In this document: positions 22,441-33,667 of the stretch, piece after piece
Layout of the letters: each line of letters starts with the position of its first letter
How positions within the stretch are numbered: position 1 is the stretch's first letter
Source of the DNA: Heliocidaris tuberculata
Lineage: Eukaryota; Echinodermata; Echinoidea; Camarodonta; Echinometridae
Reading direction: 5' to 3'
DNA: 64,000 bases
NCBI GenBank assembly: GCA_025618425.1
Contig: CM046833.1
Coordinates: 39,499,115 to 39,563,114, forward strand
Program-made: the position numbers and the translations under genes
The notes under the pieces: model-generated
Told to the model about the DNA's origin: nothing
Databases searched by the model: none
What the model saw: the letters and a program-made list of their open reading frames with translations, nothing else

Positions 22441-22990
22441 TATAAATAACAGGTTGTATATTTCTTGTTCATTTCTTCACACCACTCAAGAGTCAGTGCA
22501 TACTAATGATACTTGCGGTGAATGCAAATACTATACATACATGTATACATGTAGGTGTGAAACCTCATTATTATGTTTATAGCCACACTACATTATATCC
22601 AGCATTAAGATCTTTTCAGCTTTCTAGACTATGAATGTTTTTGTGTGACTCACGCGGCGAGGACGGGTTACACATGACGGCTTTCTAGGAATGCGTAATA
22701 TCAGCTGCATAATTTACCCAGTGGAAAGTGTCGATGAAGGGATACTCCCTTCACTTAACAAGCTGATTGTATGAATAACAGTGATACAATAGAGGACTAT
22801 ACAGTCACTGTACATCAAGTAACACCATTAGATATAATGGTACATATATACATGTATATATAGACATGTATTAATTGGACATGGCAGAGAGAGCATGTTC
22901 ATGCAACTAGAATAATCTGCTAAGGTTTTTTTTTCAACATTTCTGTAAAGAATAGTGATATTCTGAAATGTTTACTCAGATAATAATAAC

Positions 22991-23023
<33 letters not shown>

Positions 23024-23502
23024 CATAATCATAATGAATGCAATTGACCATCTTCTTCCTCCTCATAATGAGATGTTCAACAAAACAATAAATTGAATAA
23101 AAAGTTGCATTCTATTTGTGACCATGTATGTATCATTAATTAGAGTTGTAAGGCTAAGCAATTCTATGTTTTCTCCGTGATATGAAAATGATTCATTTAA
23201 CAAAAAAAGTATACATTGTCAGTTTGTACAGCATAATGTTACTTGGGTTGTAAAGCTACAATACTGGCCAGAAAAAAAATAATAATAATCATGTCAACGT
23301 AAAAGGAACAGATTTGTCAAAAAAGGGTAAGTTGTGGTTTCATTTCATGAATGTGATCCATGAGCATAGTGCATCTGCTCAACATTAATAATAAATGTCA
23401 TTTGATATTTGAGCTGGTTTGAATACAGGCCAGGAATAATAGTCACTTCAACATACTGCAGGCTTGATGGAGAACGTTCATGTATTAAAAAAATACAGCA
23501 CA
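22441..23502. other. Non-coding stretch, (CAT)n microsatellite
   Basis: A (CAT)n run lies at about 22992-23030 and an AAT run near 23278. No supported exon or transposon. Confidence 0.4.
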
Positions 23503-23646
23503 CAGGGATGCCACTTAGAATTTATATGAAAGCCTGAAAATCATCAAGAATGAGCCATTCTTTACACAAAAAATGTATTTTCTATGGCCTGAAAATAAGT
23601 TGCTTGGGCCTGAATTCAGGCTTTTGCCTGAAAAGTGGCATCACTG
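23503..23646. mobile_element. hAT-like MITE (CAGGGATGCCAC termini)
   Basis: Left CAGGGATGCCACTT and right AAGTGGCATCACTG are inverted repeats with one mismatch in 14. CAGGGATG-type termini are typical of hAT elements. The flanks share AGCACA (before the left end and after the right end), at least six of the eight duplicated bases expected. Internally GCCTGAAAAT recurs in direct orientation. Confidence 0.65.
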
Positions 23647-23767
23647 AGCACAAGTTTTTCTTTCTGTATAATATCATACCACAGCTCTTCTTAATAACAA
23701 TAAAGTAATTTTTTATAATAGTGCATAATAAAAAATCCTCTCTTCTAAGCAGAGAAGATATTATTGT

Positions 23768-23826
23768 CGGCTGAGAGCCAGAAGGAAGTTATCTCACATC
23801 GTTTTGCATGGCTCTGGCTCTCAAAA
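23768..23826. repeat. Short hairpin related to 3538-3606
   Basis: GGCTGAGAGCCAGAAGG pairs partly with GGCTCTGGCTCTCAAAAG. The border words and the TTATCTCA after the left arm match the hairpin at 3538-3606. Confidence 0.4.
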
Positions 23827-23976
23827 GACGATTTAGAAGAGATCATAAGCTCATCTGAGTTTGATGGTTAATGTAGTAAACTAGCATGCAGTCAGCCATC
23901 TGATATGAGCATCTTCCAATCGGCTAAGCAGAAAATGAGCTCATGAGTGACGGCCACTGGAACAAACAGTCTCCTT

Positions 23977-24001
23977 GAACACACACACACACACACACAC
24001 C
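23977..24001. repeat. (AC)n microsatellite
   Basis: About twelve AC dinucleotides. Confidence 0.9.
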
Positions 24002-24011
24002 CACACATGCT

Positions 24012-24300
24012 TACTTTAAAGAGAAAGCTGAGTTTTGGGAAAGGTCTTTTCTCATTCCTTTTATGTAAGCTTGAAAGAACATCATACTAGAAATGTCCCC
24101 TGAAAAGGATTGCTCTTCAGATGCCCTCTTATTCGAAATATGACGAGAAATAGCTGCTGAAGTGTTTGGGCCGAACGTTCATGCTACATGTGTATGCAGT
24201 CCCATATACCCATTTCTGTGTGCAGTGCATGTACTTTTCAGTGAGATTGGGTCAATTTCTTATCATTTCAATGATTCCCAAACCTCACGGTATGCTGTGA
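24012..24300 (+). repeat. Dispersed repeat, copy A
   Basis: Matches 34552-34850 in the same orientation over ~290 bp, with shared words such as GAAAGAACATCATA, TAGAAATGTCCCC, CCCATTTCTGTGTGCA and GAGATTGGGT. It has no clear terminal inverted repeat or open frame. It ends where the MITE at 24330 begins. Confidence 0.78.
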
Positions 24301-24329
24301 GACATTTTCTTTCACTACATGTACACCAG

Positions 24330-24772
24330 GGCCCGTATTCAATTCAATACTTAAGAGTGAAATATGAGTAGTTTACTTAGTTTTCGGCTGAGATAAAATA
24401 CTTAAGCAATTTTGGTATTCAGTTGAATCTTTTGGCTAAGTATTTTACCCTAGGTCTAAGACAGCTCCCTAGCAGACTTAAACCAATTACTTGATTGGCA
24501 GGTATGTGGCTTTCATACATACGCGCAGTAGTATAAGCTGCGCACAAGCAAACCATGTAAGCGCGCATCTACTGTGACGCATTTATTGCGCATGATTTTG
24601 GACAGGACATGTGACGTCACAATGGATATCAGTAAGTATTTTGCCTCAAAGTCGGGTTACTAAAGAAAAATACCTTAAAGTGATCTGAATACGAGTTAAG
24701 CCATTTTACTTAGCCGAGTTAAATACTCAGTAATTTACTTACTTAATGCGCGTTTTTAATTGAATACCGGCC
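24330..24772. mobile_element. MITE with GGCCSGTATTCAATT termini
   Basis: Left GGCCCGTATTCAATT and right AATTGAATACCGGCC are inverted repeats with one mismatch in 15, and CAG flanks both ends (24327-24329, 24773-24775), a possible 3-bp duplication. The interior is symmetrical in TACTTAAG/TTACTTAGCC words. It contains GTGACGTCACAATGGATA (24611-24628), the motif also carried by the large Tc1-end elements. The superfamily is not fixed; a 3-bp duplication would fit PIF/Harbinger. Confidence 0.68.
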
Positions 24773-24775
24773 CAG

Positions 24776-24925
24776 GGCTTTAGCCAGGATTTTAAAATTG
24801 GGTGTCCAAATTAAAAAGCAGGGTGTCCCAAAAATTGGGCGAGCATAGCAAGCCGTTCAGGGGGTCCAGGGGGCACCGCCCCCGGTGGGGGTCAAAGGGG
24901 GCAGTGGCCCCTTTCCGCTCGAAAT
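24776..24925. repeat. Dispersed 'TAGCCAGGATTTT' repeat
   Basis: GGGCTTTAGCCAGGATTTT followed by GGTGTCC words and a CG-rich palindromic part (GGCACCGCCCCCGGTGGGGG) is the layout of a repeat whose relatives start at 26334 (GGGGCTGATCCAGGATTT before a G run) and, reversed, near 59822 (AATCCTAGTTACGGGCC). The class is not known to me. Confidence 0.45.
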
Positions 24926-25474
24926 TTTTCAATATTTCTATCTAAAAAGAGACTGTTTCCTTGCTTGTTTACTCCTAGCTTGCTGGAATTATTCCCTCAG
25001 TGTTTAAGGTAAAAAGATGTTGAAATTACACATTCTGACGATTTGTTTTCCCTACATGAATGCAAGTTTTTATTATACATGTATTAATGTAAGTATTACT
25101 TTACCACCAGGCTAACACTGTACCAATGTTTATGTGCACCATTTGTTTATAACCTACAATTTTGATTTGTTGATGAGTATTATGTATTCATTATGCAGAA
25201 ATGGTAAACTATCCTAGACTACAGACTTTATTATTTGATAGTATGATTATTGAAGCCTGAAGGTTACAATATTCTTACCAATTCTGTAAACAACATATTA
25301 TCTGCAAATTCTTCATAAATCCTTTTATTTAAAGGATTTATGAAGAATTTGCAGATGTAAATTAAGGCAGATGATAAATGATCAATGGGATACTGATGGA
25401 TTAGTATAAAAAAAAGTAAATATAATTTATTTGCATAACTTTTTCTCATGTACAATATCAGGTTCTTTTCTTTA
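24926..25474. other. Non-coding stretch with a small palindrome
   Basis: ATCTGCAAATTCTTCATAAA (25300-25319) pairs with TTTATGAAGAATTTGCAGAT (25337-25356) around CCTTTTATTTAAAGG, a perfect ~25-bp-arm hairpin spanning about 25300-25356. Nothing else was recognised. Confidence 0.6.
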
Positions 25475-25584
25475 TACACTACCGCTTACAGGTTTTGGCA
25501 TCGGTGTCGCTCCGTTAACCGCACCGAACAACGAACGGTTAACGGTGAACGGTATCTCCCCGATCCCCGATGTTCGGTGCCTCA

Positions 25585-25642
25585 CCGATAGCTCACCGCT
25601 AGCTTCCCGTTGGCTCACCGATGGCTCACCGCTGGCTTACCG
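25585..25642 (-). repeat. Left subterminal array, 11-bp spacing
   Basis: CCG triplets stand at 25585, 25596, 25607, 25618, 25629 and 25640, always 11 bp apart, inside units such as CACCGATAGCT and CACCGCTGGCT. Read on the minus strand the unit is AGCTATCGGTG, close to element 1's AGCTATCGGGA. Confidence 0.85.
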
Positions 25643-25733
25643 AATTAGTTTCGGTGAATAACCGATGCGTGTGCTGAGTCTGCAAGCGCGCATAACTCTC
25701 GAAAGTCGCACGCCCTATTAAAAAAAAAAAAGC

Positions 25734-25751
25734 ATTGTGACGTCATAATGG
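25734..25751. promoter_or_regulatory. CRE-like palindromic motif
   Basis: ATTGTGACGTCATAATGG is identical over 18 bases to the first copy in element 1 (8921-8938). Confidence 0.5.
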
Positions 25752-27258
25752 CTAACTTTGCAAAGATGTACGGGATCGCGCGCCATTGTTTAATGACTCA
25801 AAACGATACATGCATGCGGGACAGTGAGTTTCACGATGTACACGTACGATTTTTATTTTACCTTGTACACATTTGGTCAGGATATGCACATTATTGAGCC
25901 AGTTATATTTACATTAAAAAAAAATCATATGTTCGTACTCAAACATGGAGCACTTGGTAACTCACTCATTTCATAAAACATACATTCGAAGACCAAATTC
26001 ACCCGTGGAAGTGCATGCATTGCGCGAATTTACATTGGAAGTGCTTGTTACTAGTTACTTAATAGTACATGTATGCTGATAGTATTCAACTGTATTTTAA
26101 TGTTTATTAATTACATTTGGTGTAATTTAACTTTAGATATGTCCTTCTTTCTGTCCACGCATACAGGTCCGACACCGACAGGTGCCACTTATGTATACCG
26201 GCTTGAAAACGGAACGAGTTGTTTCATTGCCATCTTTGTTATTGTTAATGTTTTATTTTCATGTTGGTTTCCATCATTTTTAATTGCATTTAAAGATCAT
26301 AGAAGTTTTTTTTAAACTGTAGTAATTGCACAGGGGCTGATCCAGGATTTACCGGGGGGGGGGGGGGGGGGGGGTGTGACACCAACTCTAAAATTTTGTG
26401 ACAAGCAAACAAAAATGGTGAGTAGCATTTTCAGGTGTCTTTTTCGGCACTTTCCCCAAAGGAAGGGCACTAAAGACGGCCCCAGAGAAAGCTTCACACA
26501 TGCTTCCATGAGCTCTTTTCGTCGGGGAGGGGGGGGGGGGGGTTACGGGCCAGCTGCGCACCCCCCCCCCTCCCCCTCCGGATCCGTCAATGATAATTGC
26601 ACGATGTTTACGAAAATAGTTGTGCATGGTGCTTGATATAATGCTCACGACCATCTTGCCGCCTGCATATCCCTGATCGTAACCACATAATAACATACAC
26701 GTATATGTTGACCGACCATTTCTCAAGTGTCGCCTTTCACATCCACGTTATAATTTGTATATATTCAAGATTGGGCAGTTTTGTATTATTGCAGAACAAG
26801 CGATTATTAAACGGGCGTAGTTTTCAAACTCATGCATATTCAACAGTCGCTCCATACTCGCATGTGGCATCTCATAACTCGTACACTAACAGATGTTTTT
26901 AACATAAAACGAGCTTGATCTGACACTCACAATTTCCTGAAACTTTAGCAAAGAAGTAAGGAATTACTGAAATCAGTACATGAGCGATATATCCAAAATA
27001 ATATCCTCCATTATTCATGCGAAAGTGAAAAGCAAGGCAGTGGGAGGCAAAGGATGTCTAGAGTGCGCGCGATCAACATTTTCATTCATAAAATTGGGCT
27101 TGTGACCTCATTTGACGAGCAGTCCGTTAATCACATGTCAAGACACGCGCAGAAATATGCCAACCAGCCAATGAAGGTATGCGCCTTTTTTTTCTTTTTT
27201 TGTTGTTGTTCCTTTCACACCGCGGCGGCATTGAGCAGAAAGGCGCTTCGTATAAAGA
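25752..27258. other. Interior of element 2, no gene
   Basis: AT-rich to mixed sequence with two long G runs and a C run (26561-26569). The opposing open frames at 26312-26726 are products of poly-G/C. No supported gene. Confidence 0.5.
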
Positions 27259-28998
27259 GATCGAATTTCAAAAGGGGACAACATGTGTGTTAAAGGATGA
27301 AGTTACGGTTGGGCAGGGAAGAAAACTTGATATTTTTTGATGAATGACGAGTTTGATGAAGATGATAGTGATGATGATGATAATTGTTTTGACGATATGA
27401 TTATCAAGATAATGATGATTATGATGATGATAATGATCATAATCATGATATAATGATGCTTCCTTGATGTGATGATAATATAATAATGATCATGATGAAT
27501 TAATGATAAGATTATATGAGTTAATGACGATATGATGATGATATTATATATGATGATGGTATGATGATATGATGATGGTATGATGATGTGATGATCATAT
27601 GATCATATTTGATGATGATGATATGATAGTTCATTTTCATCTCATGATACTGATCGAATTTTAAAAGGGAATCGCATGTGTGTTAAAGGATGAAGTTACG
27701 ATGGGGCAGGGAAGAAAACTTGATATTTTTTTATGAATGGTGAGTTTGATGAAGATGATATTGATGATGACAATTGTTTTGACGATATGATTATCAAGAT
27801 AATGCTGATGATTATGATTATGATGATAATGATAATCATGATATAATGATGCTATGATGTGATGATGATAATATAATTATGATGATCATGATGAATTGAT
27901 ATGATTATAAGAGTTAATGACGATATGATGATGATGTATAAAACTATAAATATATGATATGATGGTATCATGATGTGATGATGATGATATGATAGTTCAT
28001 TTTCATCTCATGATACATATCGAATTTGAAAAGGGAACCGCATGTGTGTTAAAGGATGAAGTTACGGTCGAGCAGGGTAGCAAATGTTGGCTTGATATTT
28101 TTTTTTCATGAATGATAAGTTGAGGAAGATGATATTGATGATGATAATGATGATAATCATGATATAATTATGCTATGATGATGTGATGATGATAATATAA
28201 TTATGATGATCATGATAAATTGATATGATTATATGAGTTAATGACGATATGATGATGTGATGATGATTATAATAGTTTATTTTCATCTCATGATACAGAT
28301 CGAATTTCAAAAGGGAATCGCATGCGTGTGAAAGGATGAAGTTACGGTCGGGCAGGGAAGAAAACTTGATATTTTTAATGAATGATGAGTTTGATGAAGA
28401 TGATATTGATGATTGTTTTGACGATATGATTATCAAGATAATGATGATACTGATGGTGATTAAGATTATGATGAGGATGATAATGATGATATGATGTGAT
28501 GATAATATAATTATGATGATCATGATGAATTGATATGTTTATGAGTTAATGACGATATGATGATATTATATGATATGATGATGGTATGATGATGATGTGA
28601 TGATGATATGATCATATTTGATGATGATTATAATAGTTTATTTTCATCTCATCATGATACAGATCGAATTTCAAAAGGGAACCGCACGTGTGTGAAAGGA
28701 TGAAGTTACGGTCGGGCAGGGAAGAAAATGGCTTGATATATATTTTTTTTTGTTAATGATGCGTTTGATGAAGATGATAATTGTTTTGAAGATATGATTA
28801 TCAAGATAATGATGATGATTATGATGATGATCATGATTATATAATGGTGCTATGATGATGTGATGATGATAATATAATTATGATCATGATGAATTGATGA
28901 TATAATGATTATGAGTTTAATGACGATATGATGATATATGATATGATATGGTATGATGATGATATGATAGTTCATTTTCATATCATCATGATACATTA
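27259..28998. repeat. Five-copy tandem array, 280-393 bp unit, GAT-rich
   Basis: Each unit starts GATCGAATTTCAAAAGGG (27259, 27652, 28018, 28298, 28662), continues with AAAGGATGAAGTTACGG and GGGCAGGGAAGAAAA, then a long stretch of GATGAT/TATGATGATG words, and finishes GTTCATTTTCATCTCATGATAC. The unique heads are well conserved while the GAT tails vary in length. The minus-strand Ile/Ser-rich frame at 28173-28523 is an artefact. Confidence 0.9.
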
Positions 28999-29586
28999 AT
29001 AGTTATTGAAAGATGAATTTTAAAAATATCATTCTAATATCGACTATTGTCTAAAAGCTAGTACGCTACACATTTTCAAACGCAATTCAGGCAAAGGGGT
29101 TTAAGAACATTTTCTTTAAAATAAATTAATACACAGTTTACATGAAGGTATGTTCTTATTTTCTTGATATGTTTTAGGTTTACAACAATCTAAACCAATC
29201 GAGAAATGCGATACATTTGCGGGTTAAGAATAAAGCCTTTGAATGATCCGCATTTATAATTGGACGAGAGAAAAAAAAAGAGTTGTCACCATGAAGTTCA
29301 CAAGTGTCATTTTTCTTCACCATCATTATGACAAACACCACCATCCCATCATCATTTCATCATCAATTTCATCAATCGGCACCATCACCAGATTTGTTTC
29401 GAATGCAGAATATAATTTGATCCGTCGACGCAATCATGGAAGAGCAAACGTGGTTCCTGCATGCGCTACAGCTTTACAAAGTCAGTCATTGTTACGTCAC
29501 AATACAGCGTTCATCGCGTGCGCGCTCTTAGCCAAACCGTTCACCGTTCACCGAAAGAAATTCGTGCGTGTGCGCTCTCTTGCTAA

Positions 29587-29644
29587 CCGTTGCCTTACCG
29601 ATGCCTTACCGTTCGCGAACCTATAGCGAACCGATAGCTTCCCG
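29587..29644 (-). repeat. Right subterminal array, 11-bp spacing
   Basis: CCG anchors at 29587, 29598, 29609, (CCT at 29620), 29631 and 29642 keep exact 11-bp spacing, in units such as TTGCCTTACCG and ATAGCGAACCG. The orientation equals that of the left array of element 2. Confidence 0.8.
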
Positions 29645-29759
29645 CGGTTTCTCGACGAACAACAAAACCTCGGGGAGGAACCGCGGGAAGCTTCACCGAG
29701 GACTTTGCATACATTACCGTTACCGAACCGATGTGCCAAAACCTTTAAGCGGTAGTGTA

Positions 29760-30925
29760 CACTTCAAGATCTTATTCTTAACATCTTATCATTATTGAGC
29801 TAGTCAAAAACATGTCAAGTCAAAAAAAATAATTTTAGACAGAATTAAAAAAAAAAAAACCAAAAGGTAAGTAATGTCTGTCAACCATCACTTTGATGAT
29901 GATATTTTTTTTTAGGGGCTCCTTTTTTTTTTTGCCTTGGGGCTACTTTTTAATTTTATGTGGCTATTTCTTTTATTATTGGAGCTACCATTTTAATGGA
30001 AAGTGCAGATTGGTTATCAATTTGAGTTTTTTGTAATATTGCAATTGCTGTTACATGGGTACTAATCGTACTATCTCATGCACAGGTCTACTTTACGCCA
30101 TACTGCCCAATTTAATTTGAAAATATAGATTTTTTTTTAATTTGAACTTCACCCCCCCCCCCCCCCATCAGAATTTTTTTTTTTTTCAAAATTTGCAGGA
30201 ATAAATCAACAATAGGTCAATTTCACCCAAATTTACTGTTATTAACCGCGGAGATGTTTATTTTACGCGAAAAGGCCGGCTTGGTGGGGTTTTTTTTTGG
30301 GGGGGGGGGTTTGTTTGTTTTTGGGGGGTTTTTTTGTTTGTTTTTTTTCTCGCACATACTACTCCTAAAGCCGCCCGGACGTACATGTACGTACGTACAT
30401 ATACACTGAATGCGCACAGTTCCGGGCGATTTTTCATTTCACTCGATGAGCATCGCTCTCACGCGCGATAAGTAAAAAACCCCGTCATAAATCCACCGAT
30501 TTCTTGAGTTTTAGCGCGTTTTCGGTGACTCTGTTCCTCACAACCCGACTTAAGTGCCGCGTGATTTTTAAAAATGGCACTAATTCCGCATTTTTGAGGC
30601 AGGCTTTGGCTTTACAGATTGATTTTTTGAGGTGACTATGGACTCAATGTGGTAAGGAACAATTTCTCTGTGTGGTGTATCCGGTCATAGATCTAGCGAT
30701 AGTCTCATTACACGGATGATGATAATTTTTAGACCTCTCATTGTAACAGTGATAATGCGTTTCGGAAAGAAAATTTTCACAAAAGGTGTCGCGCAAAGAC
30801 TAAGTAGCTACAGCCTAGACCCGTAGGCACGGTACTTGTTTGCAGGAGCGTTTATGACTTCGACTTCTGCTGAGAAGCCGAGGATATAAATTATCGTGAA
30901 TACAAAACATCTTTACAAAAACTGA
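29760..30925. other. Non-coding stretch with homopolymer runs
   Basis: T runs, a C run (30151-30165) and T/G runs (30290-30350), followed by a CG-richer part (30360-30900) with no supported exon. Frames over the runs are low-complexity. Confidence 0.4.
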
Positions 30926-31085
30926 AAGGGCGTCCATCAAATGATTTTTAAAAGGCGTCTTGCAAATTTATCTTTAACTATTAAAAGGGCGTCCATCAAA
31001 TGATTTTGATCAAGGCGTCTTGTAAATTTTGCTGGGCGACTTCCGGAAGAAATGGGCATCCAAAAGACGCCCAGACGCCTCGCTG
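30926..31085. repeat. Tandem GGGCGTCCATC repeat with GACGCC end
   Basis: AAAGGGCGTCCATCAAATGA, a variable A/T part and AAGGCGTCTTG then AAATTT occurs twice (30926 and 30983), and is followed by GACGCCCAGACGCC. It is probably the end of a dispersed repeat with short tandem units. Confidence 0.6.
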
Positions 31086-32328
31086 GCTAAACCACTGATG
31101 TACACTGTATGTTATCGCATGACCAGAACTCAACTTTATCTTTAAAGATCCTAGTAAGAAATTTCCGGTGAAATTTCAAAATGACTGAATCGCACATTGT
31201 ACATTGTTTTTTCCCATACATGTACTTGAAATTACATGTATGCATTGCATTATGTATTAAAGTCATGTAAATCTTATTCATTAAAGGTTTCTCTGAACTG
31301 GCCAAGGAAGTCTACGGGGGAAAAATAGATTTTCAAAAAGAGTTATCAGCCATAACAGGGTCAAATAGTTTAAAAATAACATGTGGAAGTCAAACAGTGT
31401 CATAAGTGGCTAAGCCTTCCTGTATTTGATATAACATTGCCAATGGAAGGTCACTGATTGTGTTAAAACACTTCCAGGAAGTGAGCAAGTTTATTGGTAG
31501 GGATGTCATTCATACCTACTAAGTAGGTAATGGGAAATAAAAAGCACTTTCTAGACCATTTCCCAGCATTCAGAAAGCCACAATATCTCACAGGGTATGT
31601 CAGGGCATAGAGTGGGACGACCAAAACAGTTCCATCATATTCCTCATACATCCTGCAAAAGGAAGCGGTTTTCCCCCACCAAGAATGGCAAATTTATGTA
31701 CATGTACATGTATGTGTCTTGCCAAAGGACATTCTTGCTGGGCCAAGGCTTGAACCCGCAACCGTCCCATCTACATGTACATACATGAAAATATAGATAA
31801 CTCTCATTATGGTTTATGTACTTGAGACAACGCTTGCATGTTCAGTTTGATTTCTGGACCGTTGTTATACGATTTGACAATATCGACTGGGTAGAAAATG
31901 AAAGCAAGTAGTTCACGACAAAAGGGAAAGTCATTTCCTACTTATATTTACATTATGTCTTAACCAGGCGTAGGTTCATGTGATTATGACACAGGGAAAT
32001 ACCAAATCATTGATCAAGTAGTTTTGTATTGGTGTCATAAGAAAATGAAAAGTTGAGTTGAATTACTAAAAATAAAAAAAGTAACGACATGTGCAAACTA
32101 TTTTTGCATTCAAGACAAATTATTCTCTCAAGATCCATTTTTTTTTTCCAATGCTGTCATTTCCACCAAGATCATATACATGTATGTATATCAAAAAGTG
32201 TACCAATCACCTGAAAAAATAATTTGTGTACAGCTAGAAAGTATAAAATCAACCTCAAAGTACTTTGTCCGGTATTCTATAGGTCAACAGTTAATGAGTA
32301 TGAAGGAAATAGAGGATAACATGAAAAT
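31086..32328. other. Non-coding stretch, nothing firm
   Basis: A possible tRNA-derived SINE tail on the minus strand (GCGGGTTCAAGCC, complement of 31747-31759) is the only hint, without a recognisable A box. Otherwise unannotated. Confidence 0.35.
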
Positions 32329-32369
32329 GCTCGCGCGGAACCAAACTCCGAGTTTGGTTCCGCGCGAGC
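32329..32369. repeat. Perfect GC-rich palindrome, 20-bp arms, 1-nt centre
   Basis: GCTCGCGCGGAACCAAACTC, a single C, then its exact complement. It lies in otherwise AT-rich DNA and has four CpG per arm. The next ~40 bp (to about 32415) stay CG-rich. It could be a foldback insertion junction, a protein-binding palindrome or an assembly fold-back. Confidence 0.9.
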
Positions 32370-33659
32370 CTTTATCTCGGCGACCGCGTACGGGTGCGTC
32401 GAGTAGTCTACTCATGAGTCGCTTTTACACTTATACATGTAGAGTGTGTAATTAAAACTGCAATATCTCTCTAAAGAATTAATATCTGAAGCCCATATTT
32501 TTAATAAAGTATAACAACATATATGCAAAACCTCTAACATACAGAGCAAAATTATTTTTGGTGATTGGTACCCTTTAAAGATGTTAAATATAACGTTATA
32601 CACTTAAGTATAAAAAGGATTGTACCAAAAATCAAAGAAAAGAATAGGGTCCACTATTTCATCAGAAAGCTGTGTTGAAAAAAGAATTACATGTAAGCTA
32701 AATGATCATAAATATGTACAGCCTATTGGTACTACATTGTACAGCTGCATGTAACTGGTAATTAGTTTCTCACTGTTGTTAGAGATTTACAAACTCTACA
32801 CTGTAACTGTAGAGCTGCATGTACATGTATGTGTAATGTTAGTGTCTGTTCAATATGTAGCATGGAGTCAGGGCAAGGGTAAGGGTTGCAGGACCAGTAA
32901 GCTGCAGGATTGATGGGCTGTATCAAACCCAATATCTGAAGCATTACATGTACATTTTACCACAGAGATGGGCAAGCTGGCTGATTGTTTCACCACTGGG
33001 CACACAGGTAAGGGTCAAGTAGACTATAGACCCATCAATGGTCCAAGGCATATTCCAATTAGCAAACACTTATCACGTCCATTATGACACCACCAAACCA
33101 AAGTAAACAAATTAAAAGTCTCCTTTCAAGACAATGTTAATAGCAATCCAGACTTCCACACTAGGCTCCTTGATGGATGTATGACACATTCTCTGGCGAC
33201 AATTGATCTGCATCAATTTCGTACACTTACTGAATACTAAACTTTAGCCGTAGACCAAACATTAAAGCTCATAGACAGTCTCGGTAGCAAAAATCATACT
33301 GGCAAGAAACTTATCTAGTCACATACTATTCTCCTTTTATCATAAGGCACATGTACACATGTGTTCGAGATTATTTAACATTCCATTCACGATTTCGAAC
33401 ACATTTTATCTGTAAGAAACGCTTGGTAACGGCTTTTCACTGCCTCACGCTGAGACCATATCCACCCGAAGGTTCCCCACACCACAAACCCAGCGCATTC
33501 GCACTATGTGTAGCGTATTCTATAACACACAGCAATCCTTGTGTAATGTGTGTGGCCTTTGTTCGAATTTACATCCCCTCTTTTTTGGGCCAGGGATTTT
33601 TATTCTTTTCACCTCTGATTCGATAAATATTTCACTTGAGGAGGAAAAAACTTCACAGC
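32370..33659. other. Non-coding stretch, nothing firm
   Basis: No element or exon accepted. A 42-nt segment (32965-33006) sits between an ACCACAG acceptor and GTAAGG donor but has a weak pyrimidine tract, and I do not call it. Confidence 0.35.
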
Positions 33660-33667
33660 ATCTTAGT

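Larger units (their letters stand above)
25477..29757. mobile_element. Large (4.3 kb) element with Tc1-type termini, element 2
   Basis: Left CACTACCGCTTACAGGTTTT and right AAAACCTTTAAGCGGTAGTG are inverted with one mismatch over 24 bp, and TA flanks both sides (25475-25476, 29758-29759). The termini match those of element 1 at about 20 of 24 positions. Subterminal arrays of exactly 11-bp spacing lie at 25585-25642 and 29587-29644. The interior has G runs (near 26346-26373 and 26528-26541), a five-copy tandem array (27259-28998) and no transposase-like frame. Like element 1 it may be mobilised in trans. Confidence 0.72.

Noticed and set aside
27259..28998. CRISPR-like regular repetition
   Set aside because: Units are hundreds of bases, tandem and GAT-rich; no short repeats separated by unique spacers anywhere in the window.
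31747..31759. B-box-like word on the minus strand (GCGGGTTCAAGCC)
   Set aside because: No A box upstream; not enough for a tRNA or SINE.
32965..33006. Exon-like 42-nt segment between ACCACAG and GTAAGG
   Set aside because: Weak pyrimidine tract and stop in the frame needed after 16178-16260.
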